From CAYVMN01 sp964452575 (GTDB lineage Bacteria > Desulfobacterota > DSM-4660 > Desulfatiglandales > Desulfatiglandaceae), in the NCBI GenBank assembly GCA_964452575.1, contig CAYVMN010000077.1, positions 1 to 19,809 of the forward strand: a stretch of 19,809 bases of DNA, written 5' to 3'. The notes under the pieces were generated by a model. It did no database searches, was not told the DNA's origin, and was given only the letters and a program-made list of their open reading frames with translations. The stretch's first letter is position 1; every line of letters begins with the position of its first letter. A program made the position numbers and the translations under genes. Shown here piece by piece: positions 6,750 to 14,300 of the stretch.

Positions 6750-7832
6750 CTACTTGCAGCCGGGTCCATACTCCATGCTCTTTCTCCAGTTCATGAGCTC
6801 TCTGTTGTCGGGATAACAGTACCGGCCGATGTCCTGATCGTCCGGGTGGATGTACCTTGCCCCTGGCAATAGGCTTACCACCTTCATCTTGTGATGACGG
6901 GCCTCCATGTTTTTCCTTTTGACGATGTCCTCCAGGTAGGAAGGTTCCTCATAGCAATTGGCCCAGTTATCGTGGTGCATAGGCAGGATGACCTCTGTGT
7001 TCAAGGCCTCTCCCACTCGCCACAGGTCCCAGGGCGACATCTTATCCGTGTAGCCGGGGGCATTGTTCCCCATGGCCATGGAGACCACATCCACCTTGTA
7101 GTTTTCTCCAACCATCCGGTACCCGTTGTGATACAGGGTGTCCCCCAGAAAGGCGAAGCCTCCTCCTTCGGTGTTAAAGATGTAGCTTACTGCCACCTCT
7201 TCAAATGGAGCGGGCGTAACAAAGCCCGTCTTGGTTGCGATGATATCGTAATTGGGGGCAAAGTCGATCTTCATGTCTTCAATCTGCACGCTTTTTCCCA
7301 CCTCCGCCACGATCATCCTGTCCTCGGGAACCCCCATATTGGCCTTCATCCGGCGGGCCGCCTCAGGCGGTGCAAGGAATTTGCACTTGGTGGTCTTTAG
7401 GGCAGCGCTGATGGAGTAAAAATCCATGTGATCCTGATGGTGGTGGGTGACGCATAATGCGTCCAACCTCTTGAACTTCCATGGGTCAATGACCACAGGG
7501 TGGGTTCTCATCCACCAGAGTTTCTCGGCCCCGCTGGTGCGACAAACCCCGCAGTAGGAATAGTCAGTGAAAAGGCTCGGTCCGGAGTAAAGATCTACGG
7601 TAAAGACCGCGCCTGCCTGGGATTTGATGGCACACGACATGGCCCCGAAGTACCAAAGGGCCCCTGTTCCCGGCCTCACCTCAAACTCATCGATTTCATA
7701 GTTCAGATAGGTACCCCATTCGGGAAAGACCTCCTTTAACCAGATATCACGGTTCATCTCCCTCGGCAGACCGATAGTTCCCCCATCCATCACTCCACGC
7801 TCATCATACTTGACAACACTCTCCTTGCTCAT
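6750..7832 (-). CDS. UlaG-like metallo-beta-lactamase-fold lactonase
   Basis: A 360-residue cytoplasmic hydrolase of the L-ascorbate-6-phosphate lactonase (UlaG) family, close to the 354 residues of E. coli UlaG and collinear with it. Shared landmarks are FPEWG (36-40), the metal motif H130-x-H132-x-D134-H135 in VTHHHQDHMD, GDT (230-232), TDKM (262-265), GEALN (274-278) and HHDNW (286-290). UlaG opens the lactone ring of ascorbate 6-phosphate, so opening of a sugar lactone is the natural guess. The rest of the ula pathway (PTS, UlaD/E/F) is absent, so the substrate is probably different. An AGAAGGAGG site about eight bases upstream gives a firm start at 7832. It diverges from the IlvD/Edd dehydratase gene, from which it is separated by two facing promoters. 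Confidence 0.9.
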   Translation of the reverse strand: MSKESVVKYDERGVMDGGTIGLPREMNRDIWLKEVFPEWGTYLNYEIDEFEVRPGTGALWYFGAMSCAIKSQAGAVFTVDLYSGPSLFTDYSYCGVCRTSGAEKLWWMRTHPVVIDPWKFKRLDALCVTHHHQDHMDFYSISAALKTTKCKFLAPPEAARRMKANMGVPEDRMIVAEVGKSVQIEDMKIDFAPNYDIIATKTGFVTPAPFEEVAVSYIFNTEGGGFAFLGDTLYHNGYRMVGENYKVDVVSMAMGNNAPGYTDKMSPWDLWRVGEALNTEVILPMHHDNWANCYEEPSYLEDIVKRKNMEARHHKMKVVSLLPGARYIHPDDQDIGRYCYPDNRELMNWRKSMEYGPGCK

Positions 7833-7907
7833 AAGCCATACCTCCTTCTCTTTTTCTCGCCTGTCTCCGGCGTGATCTTTCTTGATCTATCATCTTCTTA
7901 ACACGTG

Positions 7908-7936
7908 AAAATAGGCAAAAAGGGATTAGAGGTCAA
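7908..7936 (-). promoter_or_regulatory. Promoter for the UlaG-like gene
   Basis: On the minus strand TTGACC (complement of 7931-7936) is followed after 17 bases by TATTTT (complement of 7908-7913). The transcript would carry a leader of about 70 bases to the ATG at 7832. Confidence 0.5.
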
Positions 7937-7993
7937 GGGAAATGGAAACCTACCACCTACCAAATGACAGAGATATCATCCGGACTGTGGCCC

Positions 7994-8023
7994 TTGACAT
8001 AGTGTCCATCGGCGTTGTATCAA
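7994..8023 (+). promoter_or_regulatory. Promoter for the IlvD/Edd-family dehydratase gene
   Basis: TTGACA (7994-7999) is a perfect -35. After 18 bases comes TATCAA (8018-8023), a four-of-six -10. The architecture matches the candidate promoter at 10611-10640, which has TTGATA, 18 bases and the same TATCAA. The AAGGAGG site at 8077-8083 then leads to the ATG at 8091. Confidence 0.5.
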
Positions 8024-8090
8024 TAAATCCTGTTACAAGGCTTTTTCGGGATGTTATCCTGACACCAATACACGTGAAGGAGGAAAGCTC

Positions 8091-9764
8091 ATGACCTGGC
8101 GCAGTAAAGAGATCCTGGAACGTCCGGAGTGGTCCATGAACCGGGCACTATACAAGTCCATGGGGTACAGTGATTATGATCTGGAACAGCCGTTGATCGG
8201 GATTGCCAACTCCTGGAACCGTGTGGTTCCCGGGCACTATAATCTCGGGCTTGTCTCCGAATATGTCCAACAGGGCATCCGGCAGGCCGGAGGAACCCCT
8301 GTAGAATTCGGGGTTATTGCTGCATGCGACGGCATAGCTAATGGCCATAAGGGGATGCACTATATCCTTCCAACAAGAGATCTGATTGCCAACGATGTGG
8401 AGATGATGGTCGAGGCACACCGTCTCGATGCAGTCGTGCTGCTGGCCTCTTGTGACAAGATTGTCCCTGGCATGTTAATGGCGGCGGCCCGGCTTGATAT
8501 CCCGGCCATAATGGTCGTGGGGGGGCCTATGGAGGGGGGGTGTGAGTTTGACGGCCGTGCCAGCGATACAACGTCGCTTACGGAAGGCCTGGGCATGCTG
8601 AAGAGCGGGAAAATCGACGAGGCCATGTACCGTAAACTTGAGGACTACGCCACCCCGACATGTGGCTCATGCTCCTTTCTGGGCACCGCGAATACCATGT
8701 GCTGTGTGGCAGAGGCAATGGGGCTGTGCCTTCCGGGGAGTTCCACCATCCCGGCCACCCATGCGGAGCGGTTGCGCTCGGCCCAGGAATCCGGACGTCA
8801 GGTTGTCGAACTGGTCAAAAAGGGCATCACCTCACACCAAATCATCAATCTGCTGGGGATCGAAAATGCCATTCGCGTGAATGCGGCGATCGGGGGGTCA
8901 ACAAATGCTGCCTTGCACATTCCAGCCATAGGCTATGAGGCGGACTGCGAGATCACCATGGATCTTTTTGAACGCCTGAGTCGGGGCACGCCCCACATTG
9001 CCAAGATGAACCCTGCGGCTGCCCCGAATGTCCCGGACTTTCATGATGCCGGTGGTGTGCCGGCGGTGATGAAGGAGATCCTTGGTCAGCTTCATGGTGA
9101 AGCCCTCACGGTCACTGGCAAGACGGTTAAGGAGAACGTTGCCAATGCCGAGGTCCACGATAGAAACATCATCAGGACTTTGGCGGACCCCTGGAGCAGG
9201 GAAGGAGGGATTGCCGTACTGAGGGGCAACCTGGCCGCCAATACAGCCATCACAAAACCGGCAGCCATCGTGCCTGAGATGCACAAATTTGAGGGCAGGG
9301 CCCGCTGTTTTGACTCTGAGGAGGCGGCAAACCAGGCGATTCTGGATGGAGAGGTCCAGGAGGGAGAAGTTGTGGTCATCCGCTACGAGGGACCCAAGGG
9401 TGGCCCTGGGATGCGTGAGATGTATAAGGCCATGAAGCTGCTCTACGGAAAGGGTCTGGCCCTCAAGACGGCGCTGGTCACGGACGGACGTTTCTCAGGC
9501 ACCAACAACGGGTGCTTTGTGGGTCACATCTCACCTGAGGCCGCCGAAGGCGGTCCACTTGCCGTTGTAGAGGATGGAGACCTGATAACCATTGATATTC
9601 CCAACCGGAACCTCCACCTCCATGTCTCAGAGGAGGAGAGCAAGGCCCGCCTTTCCCGGTGGGTGAGGCCGGAGCCCAGGTTCAAAAAGGGTTACCTGGC
9701 CCTCTATTCGCGTCTCGCTGAGTCGGCCGACAAGGGGGCGATTATCAGGCATAAGATAGAATAG
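8091..9764 (+). CDS. ilvD: Dihydroxy-acid dehydratase (IlvD/Edd family)
   Basis: A 557-residue Fe-S dehydratase that removes water from a 2,3-dihydroxy acid to give a 2-keto acid. Conserved blocks are NSWNRVVPGH (40-49), CDGIANGHKGM (79-89), SCDKIVPGM (120-128, with C121 and K123), CGSCSFLGTAN (191-201), GGSTN (268-272) and GRFSG (466-470, catalytic-base serine S469). The first cluster site reads VPGH, as in E. coli IlvD, not the PCN cysteine of the [2Fe-2S] sugar-acid dehydratases, which suggests a labile cluster and an anaerobic or microaerobic host. No ilvB/N/C/E genes are nearby, and the neighbours are catabolic (lactonase, class II aldolase), so dehydration of a sugar-type acid is as likely as valine/isoleucine synthesis. 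The gene symbol is at family level. It is monocistronic and ends against the convergent aldolase gene. Confidence 0.92.
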   Translation: MTWRSKEILERPEWSMNRALYKSMGYSDYDLEQPLIGIANSWNRVVPGHYNLGLVSEYVQQGIRQAGGTPVEFGVIAACDGIANGHKGMHYILPTRDLIANDVEMMVEAHRLDAVVLLASCDKIVPGMLMAAARLDIPAIMVVGGPMEGGCEFDGRASDTTSLTEGLGMLKSGKIDEAMYRKLEDYATPTCGSCSFLGTANTMCCVAEAMGLCLPGSSTIPATHAERLRSAQESGRQVVELVKKGITSHQIINLLGIENAIRVNAAIGGSTNAALHIPAIGYEADCEITMDLFERLSRGTPHIAKMNPAAAPNVPDFHDAGGVPAVMKEILGQLHGEALTVTGKTVKENVANAEVHDRNIIRTLADPWSREGGIAVLRGNLAANTAITKPAAIVPEMHKFEGRARCFDSEEAANQAILDGEVQEGEVVVIRYEGPKGGPGMREMYKAMKLLYGKGLALKTALVTDGRFSGTNNGCFVGHISPEAAEGGPLAVVEDGDLITIDIPNRNLHLHVSEEESKARLSRWVRPEPRFKKGYLALYSRLAESADKGAIIRHKIE

Positions 9765-9822
9765 ACCCCGTCTTTCTCGGATCTCTCTGTGTCGGGGTCG
9801 TCGGCCAGATACCTCTCGGAAG

Positions 9823-10416
9823 TTATTGGATGTGTTGAGAAAGCCAGTGGATTCTGGCTGATTCCTCCATCAGCTCGCCGATGTACTGGGCCTGATGCAG
9901 TGTCGCACCCATGGCCATGAGACCATGGTTGGCAAGTAACAACCCGGTCACCTCAGGGTTTTCACAGGCACGGGCAACAGCTTCTGCCAGATCTTTTGAA
10001 CCTTCCGGATACTCCTCGACTACCGGAACATGCCTGAGGATCCTTCGGCTATGGACCGTCGGCAGGGGCAAAGGAAGGCCCCGAGCGGCATAGGCCGTGG
10101 CATAGGGTCCGTGATAGTGGACGATACCGTTCACATCCGGCCGGACCTGAAAGACGGCCAGGTGGACCCGAACCTCCTTGGTAGGTCTACGGGTCTTTCC
10201 CAGGGGAGAGCCTGCCCCATCTATCAGGACCAGATCCGAAGACCGGCATTCGGTGAGGCCGATTCCGGTGGGTTTCGTTAAATAGAGGTCTGCCGAGATG
10301 CGTATGCTGATGTTGCCCCCTGTGCTCGCCTGCAGTCCCAGTTGAAAAGAACGGCGGGCCGCCCACCGAAATGCCTTGGCAGCCTCTCGAATGTGGTTTT
10401 CGGATACAATCTTCAC
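9823..10416 (-). CDS. Class II aldolase / adducin family protein
   Basis: A 197-residue zinc-dependent aldolase-fold protein (FucA/AraD/adducin head family). It shows the phosphate-type loop STGGNIS (31-37), TKPTG (47-51), the catalytic glutamate E81 in RRPTKE, the metal pair H100-x-H102 in IVHYHG, and the third metal ligand H164 in ANHG. All catalytic positions are filled, so it should be an active lyase or epimerase rather than a structural adducin-like protein. In this setting it could split a 2-keto-3-deoxy acid made by the IlvD/Edd enzyme, but the substrate cannot be read from the sequence. The start is GTG at 10416 with GGAGG nine bases upstream (complement of 10426-10430). It is convergent with the dehydratase gene and divergent from the aminotransferase operon. 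Confidence 0.9.
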   Translation of the reverse strand: MKIVSENHIREAAKAFRWAARRSFQLGLQASTGGNISIRISADLYLTKPTGIGLTECRSSDLVLIDGAGSPLGKTRRPTKEVRVHLAVFQVRPDVNGIVHYHGPYATAYAARGLPLPLPTVHSRRILRHVPVVEEYPEGSKDLAEAVARACENPEVTGLLLANHGLMAMGATLHQAQYIGELMEESARIHWLSQHIQ

Positions 10417-10530
10417 AGGGGCTTTCCTCCAGGGGTATAGGATTCATCTCCTATTACGCCATTTCAAGGAAATGCGTCAACCCCGATGCTGTAAGAGGTC
10501 CTATCGCCCTCCGGGGCGTAAACAAAATGA

Positions 10531-10625
10531 GCCGAAGGGTTATCAAGAAACGGCGATTTATTTCAACATTGGGGTCAAGTGGTGTTAAGGCCCGATTTAC
10601 GCGAAATGCCTTGATATCCCTTCGA
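10531..10625. repeat. Inverted pair of a 15-base motif in the divergent promoter region
   Basis: CTTGATAACCCTTCG occurs on the minus strand (complement of 10533-10547) and CTTGATATCCCTTCG on the plus strand (10610-10624), 14 of 15 bases identical and facing each other. The 62 bases between the copies include two further related CGATTTA words. The plus-strand copy overlaps the -35 of the aminotransferase promoter, so the pair is a plausible operator for the divergent aldolase and aminotransferase transcripts. Confidence 0.5.
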
Positions 10626-10640
10626 GGGGCATGGTATCAA
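10611..10640 (+). promoter_or_regulatory. Promoter for the aminotransferase-HisD-creatininase operon
   Basis: TTGATA (10611-10616) followed by an 18-base spacer and TATCAA (10635-10640). The two hexamers are also exact inverted repeats of each other, and the spacer contains CCCTTCGAGGG, so the site may double as an operator. The start codon is about 75 bases downstream of the -10. Confidence 0.45.
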
Positions 10641-10715
10641 AATAGATTGGCTTCGCCGGAGCAGCAGAAGGTGCTCTAGTATGGGTGGAGCAGATTGTGA
10701 CTGACGGTGTTTAGA

Positions 10716-11984
10716 ATGGGTAAGCTGGCATTGTTCGGTGGCAGGCCTGTGCGGGATAAACCGTATCCTACCTGGCCCCAGGGAGGATCTGAGGAATTAT
10801 TCTGGCTTGAGAAGGTGGTGACCAGCAATCGGTGGTTTGGAGGACTCCAGGGAGACGACCCGGATTCCCTGGGATCGCTTTTTGGAGAACGGTTTTCCGC
10901 CCTTCACAATGCCCGTTTCGGTCTCCCGGTGGCCAACGGCAGCGTGGCCATTGAGATCGCCCTGCGGGCACTGGGTGTTAAACCAGGCGATGAGGTAATC
11001 GTGCCGGCATACACCTTCATCTCAACAGCGACATCGGTCCTTATGGTGGGGGCGATCCCTGTATTCGCGGATATCGATCCAAGAAGCTACTGTCTGGATC
11101 CACAGGATGCGGCGAGCCGCATCGGGCCGCACACCCGTGCCATCATCCCTGTGCATCTTGGGGGGCACATGGCGGACATGCACACCCTGGCGGAAGTGGC
11201 GGCAAAGGGGGGTGTAGCCATTGTTGAGGATTGCGCCCAGGCCATTGATTCTGGCCTTGGGGGCAGGAAGGCCGGAACCTGGGGTGGGCTCGGGACCTTC
11301 AGCTTTCAGTCAAATAAGACCATTACCTCCGGTGAGGGTGGCCTGGTGATGACGGGATCTCCGGATCTGGCCGAAAAGGTGATTGGCCTCAGGGCCTTTG
11401 GTAGATCCAGGGGTGATAGGGGGGAGCGGTCTTCGGACCTGACATGCGAGATTCTTTCAAGCAACTACCGGCTCTCTGAATTTCAGGCCGCTGTCTTGCT
11501 GGCACAGCTGGAACGATTTCCCGGGCAGGATAAACTGCGCCAGGCAAACGCGGCCCGTTTAACAGAGGGGATTGATCAAATACCCGGCCTTCGCCATGTC
11601 CGTGTGGACGAGCCATCCATGAAGCACGGCTATTACTACTACCTGGTCCGGTACGAGCCAGAGGCATTCGCAGACCTTACACCTGACAGGCTTTGCCAGG
11701 CCCTCAACGCCGAGGGCATCCCCTTTGTACCGGGAGATCGGATACCCCTTTACCGCCATCCCGTCTTTGAGGCAAAAAACCTGAAGGAATATCTGTGTCC
11801 ATTCGTACTGGAACGATACTGTGAGGCCGTGGGCCTACAACACCCCGATTGCCCTGCCGCAGAGGAAGCATGTAGATGCACTCTCATTCTGCGCCATCAG
11901 GTACTCCTGGCCGAAGGCAGGGATATGGACGACGTGGCTGAGGCCATATGGAAGATTCAAGAGAACATCGAGGAATTCCGTTGA
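10716..11984 (+). CDS. DegT/DnrJ/EryC1/StrS family aminotransferase
   Basis: A 422-residue PLP-dependent fold-type I enzyme that typically transfers an amino group to a keto-sugar or keto-cyclitol. Visible features are NGSVAIEIAL (74-83), PAYTFISTA (97-105), the cofactor-binding aspartate in VEDCAQA (D172), and the Schiff-base lysine K201 in SFQSNKTITSGEGG, so the active site is complete. ATG at 10716 (MGKLALFGG) is preferred over the GTG three codons earlier because family members begin with this M-x-KLA-x-x-GG pattern; the ribosome binding site is weak for either. It is the first gene of the plus-strand operon, 13 bases before the HisD-family gene. No nucleotide-sugar synthesis genes are nearby, so a catabolic or small-molecule role is likely rather than cell-surface sugar synthesis. 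Confidence 0.92.
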   Translation: MGKLALFGGRPVRDKPYPTWPQGGSEELFWLEKVVTSNRWFGGLQGDDPDSLGSLFGERFSALHNARFGLPVANGSVAIEIALRALGVKPGDEVIVPAYTFISTATSVLMVGAIPVFADIDPRSYCLDPQDAASRIGPHTRAIIPVHLGGHMADMHTLAEVAAKGGVAIVEDCAQAIDSGLGGRKAGTWGGLGTFSFQSNKTITSGEGGLVMTGSPDLAEKVIGLRAFGRSRGDRGERSSDLTCEILSSNYRLSEFQAAVLLAQLERFPGQDKLRQANAARLTEGIDQIPGLRHVRVDEPSMKHGYYYYLVRYEPEAFADLTPDRLCQALNAEGIPFVPGDRIPLYRHPVFEAKNLKEYLCPFVLERYCEAVGLQHPDCPAAEEACRCTLILRHQVLLAEGRDMDDVAEAIWKIQENIEEFR

Positions 11985-11985
11985 T

Positions 11986-11990
11986 GGAGG
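11986..11990 (+). promoter_or_regulatory. Ribosome binding site that decides the start of the HisD-family gene
   Basis: GGAGG directly follows the TGA stop of the aminotransferase and is seven bases before the ATG at 11998. It rules out the longer frame starting at 11821 inside the aminotransferase gene. Confidence 0.8.
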
Positions 11991-11997
11991 TGCCAAG

Positions 11998-13266
11998 ATG
12001 CAAATCAAAGAACTGAAAGCCGCCAGAGCGGTGAAAATGGAAGATGTCGAGGACTTACGCCGCAGGGTTAAGGAGATCCTGGATCGGGTAAGAGAAGATG
12101 GTGACGCCGCATTGACGTATTATAGCAAGACCTTTGACGGTTATGAGGGGCCCATTCGGATCGGTGAGGCCGAGATAGAGACAGCAAAGAAGGAACTCCC
12201 AGCCGACATTATAGAGGGACTTGACTTTGGGATTGAGCGGGTAACGGCATTTGCACAGGCCCAGCGGTCCCATGTTACCGAGTTTGAACAGGAGATGATC
12301 CCGGGTGTCATTATGGGGCACCGGCTTGTGCCTGTGGACTCCTGCGCTGCCTATGTACCTGCTGGACGCTATCCCTGCCTGACCTCGGCCGTCATGTCAT
12401 TGGCACCGGCCAAGGTGGCCGGTGTCAGACGCGTTGTCGCCTGTTCTTCTCCTGGGAAGGAGAAGCGCATCAATCCCGCCATACTCTATACCATGGCTGC
12501 TATCGGAGCAGATGAGATATATTGCCTGGGTGGTGCCCAGGCCATTGCGGCCATGGCCTACGGGACCGAAACAATTCAACCTGTGGACCTGATCGTGGGG
12601 CCTGGAAACCAGTATGTCACCGAGGCCAAGAGGCAGGTTTATGGTACAGTGGGTATCGACTTTCTGGCAGGCCCGAGCGAATGTATGGTCATTGCCGACG
12701 AGACCGCCCGGGCCGACTACATTGCCGCCGATCTCCTGGCCCAATGCGAGCACGATCCCCAGGCCAGGGGGGCCCTAGTCACGACGTCGGAGGATCTTGC
12801 CAATCGGGTGCTCTATGAGATCGAGCGGCAGTTGAATGATCTCAAGACCGAGGAGGTGACCCGTCGGTCGTGGGAAGACAAGGGAATTGTGGCAGTGGTA
12901 GCCAGCCTGGAGGAAGCAGTTGCATACGCAAACAATTATGCCCCCGAACATCTGGAGGTTCACACAGAGGACCCCAGACAACTCCTCTCAAAACTTACCT
13001 CCTATGGCTCCCTTTTCCTGGGGGAGGCTGCTGCAGAGGTCTTTGCGGACAAGGTTGCAGGGACCAATCATATCCTTCCCACCCTGCGGGGCGCGCGGCA
13101 CACGGGCGGTCTGTGGGTTGGTCATTTTATGAAGGTGATCACCCATCAATGGGTTGATGAACGCGGGGTCAAGGTGCTGGCACCCTATTCGGTCAGGCAG
13201 GCGGAATTCGAGACCATGGACGCCCATCGACGGGCAGCACTGATACGATTGACGAACAAATTATAA
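11998..13266 (+). CDS. Histidinol dehydrogenase (HisD) family alcohol dehydrogenase, HpsN-like
   Basis: A 422-residue zinc- and NAD-dependent dehydrogenase. HisD-type enzymes oxidise a primary alcohol in two steps to a carboxylate. The zinc ligands are traceable as Q249 and H252 (AQCEHD), D351 (ADKVAGTNH) and H410. The catalytic pair is E317-H318 (NYAPEHLE), and GPSE sits at 225-228. After NHILPT the sequence reads ARHTGGLWVGHFMK, whereas biosynthetic HisD normally has an RFSSGLSV-x-DF type segment. To my recollection the TGGLWVG form is typical of the sulfopropanediol 3-dehydrogenase (HpsN) branch. No other his gene is present. I therefore read it as a catabolic HisD paralog acting on a small polyol, amino alcohol or sulfonate alcohol; the substrate is unknown. 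It lies in the operon between the aminotransferase and the creatininase-family gene. Confidence 0.9.
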   Translation: MQIKELKAARAVKMEDVEDLRRRVKEILDRVREDGDAALTYYSKTFDGYEGPIRIGEAEIETAKKELPADIIEGLDFGIERVTAFAQAQRSHVTEFEQEMIPGVIMGHRLVPVDSCAAYVPAGRYPCLTSAVMSLAPAKVAGVRRVVACSSPGKEKRINPAILYTMAAIGADEIYCLGGAQAIAAMAYGTETIQPVDLIVGPGNQYVTEAKRQVYGTVGIDFLAGPSECMVIADETARADYIAADLLAQCEHDPQARGALVTTSEDLANRVLYEIERQLNDLKTEEVTRRSWEDKGIVAVVASLEEAVAYANNYAPEHLEVHTEDPRQLLSKLTSYGSLFLGEAAAEVFADKVAGTNHILPTLRGARHTGGLWVGHFMKVITHQWVDERGVKVLAPYSVRQAEFETMDAHRRAALIRLTNKL

Positions 13267-13316
13267 AATTGTCTTAAGATCTTGTATAACGTCGCGCCTC
13301 GGGCGGGGCGCCCAAA

Positions 13317-13323
13317 AAGGAGG
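13317..13323 (+). promoter_or_regulatory. Ribosome binding site that decides the start of the creatininase-family gene
   Basis: AAGGAGG lies six bases before ATG 13330 and selects it over the upstream ATG at 13282. A short GC-rich inverted repeat (GCGCC 13294-13298, GGCGC 13307-13311) lies just before it. Confidence 0.75.
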
Positions 13324-13329
13324 TTTATT

Positions 13330-14256
13330 ATGGAATGGGAAGAGAAAAAAGAGGTAAAAAAGGAAAAGATCTATAACCTTTTCAGGTGCGGTTACCTGGA
13401 AGTAAGGGAGTGGCTGAAGGAGACTGACATCGTGCTTATTCCCTTGGGGAGCACAGAACAGCATGGGAGGCATTGTCCGGTATGTACAGACAGCATCGCC
13501 ACAGAACTGCCGTGTCAGATTGCAGCCGAGAAGGCCAACGTGCCCTACTTTCAACTGATACCGATCGGCTACTCGCCCCAGCACCTTCATCCACCCGGAG
13601 TGGGGTCAGGGACCGTGACCCTGAGCGCGGCCACCTATCAGAACGTCTTGTATGAGGTGGGGAGGTCTCTTATTCACAACGGGTTTAATAAGCTGATATT
13701 TGCTACCGGCCATACCTCGAACATGAAGGCCGTTGACCCTGCCTTGAGGGCCTTACGGTATGAGACAGGTGCCTTTTTGTGCTGCTACCGGAATGATGCC
13801 GAGGCGGTTCCAGGGCTCTTTAAAGGGACCGATATCCTGGAAAATCCGCCGGAAGAGGCGCCAGGGTGGCATGGGAGTGAGGTCGAGGCCGCCGAGTGTC
13901 TATACTTTGAACGACTCTACGGAAAACAGCTTGTCCATCTGGATCGAACCGACAAGGAATATACCCATCCGCCCAAGTGGATTTCCGATGTCAGCGATAA
14001 ATTTACCAAGGTCAATGGATCGCCCTATCTGACCATGAACGGGCTCGACGTGGCCTGGGTCCCCATGGACCATCAGGAGTACAGCGATACCGGCCTGATC
14101 GGTTATCCTGGCAACCCCTTCAGGGCATCAGCCGAGAAAGGAAAGCGTATCATCTATAAGAAGGCTGAAATCATGACCGAGTTTATCGAAGAGGTGAAGA
14201 AGATCAAGGTAGAGATAAGGAACAGGGACTACTGGAACAGGACCTTTAGACCCGTG
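13330..14256 (+). CDS. Creatininase family protein (metal-dependent amidohydrolase)
   Basis: A protein of about 309 residues from the creatininase superfamily (creatininase, MftE, ArfB-type hydrolases), which hydrolyse cyclic amides or peptide-like bonds with a two-metal centre. The N-terminal block LGSTEQHGRHCPVCTD provides E43, H45 and D54. GHTSN (127-131) supplies H128 but departs from the usual NGHGGN, and WHGSEVEAAE (180-189) supplies E184. The metal-ligand set is therefore complete while the surrounding glycine-rich loop is unusual. The start at 13330 follows a strong ribosome binding site. The first ten residues are lysine/glutamate rich. The stop codon is TAG ending at 14259. It lies in the operon between the HisD-family and Tm-1-like genes. 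A ring-opening or deamidating step is possible; the substrate is not assignable. Confidence 0.88.
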
Positions 14257-14300
14257 TAGCCCTGTCTGTTTAGCTTCAAAATCCAGTAGCCTGAAGTATC

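Noticed and set aside
6891..7400. 169-codon plus-strand frame
   Set aside because: It is antisense to the metal-binding core of the UlaG-like protein and its translation has no recognisable features.
9764..9799. Hairpin GACCCCG / CGGGGTC between the convergent dehydratase and aldolase genes as a terminator
   Set aside because: The stem is only 7 bp with a 22-base loop and no T-run follows on either strand, so termination cannot be claimed.
11821..11997. N-terminal extension of the HisD-family gene
   Set aside because: It overlaps the end of the aminotransferase gene in another frame, while a strong GGAGG before ATG 11998 and the normal HisD length support the shorter form.
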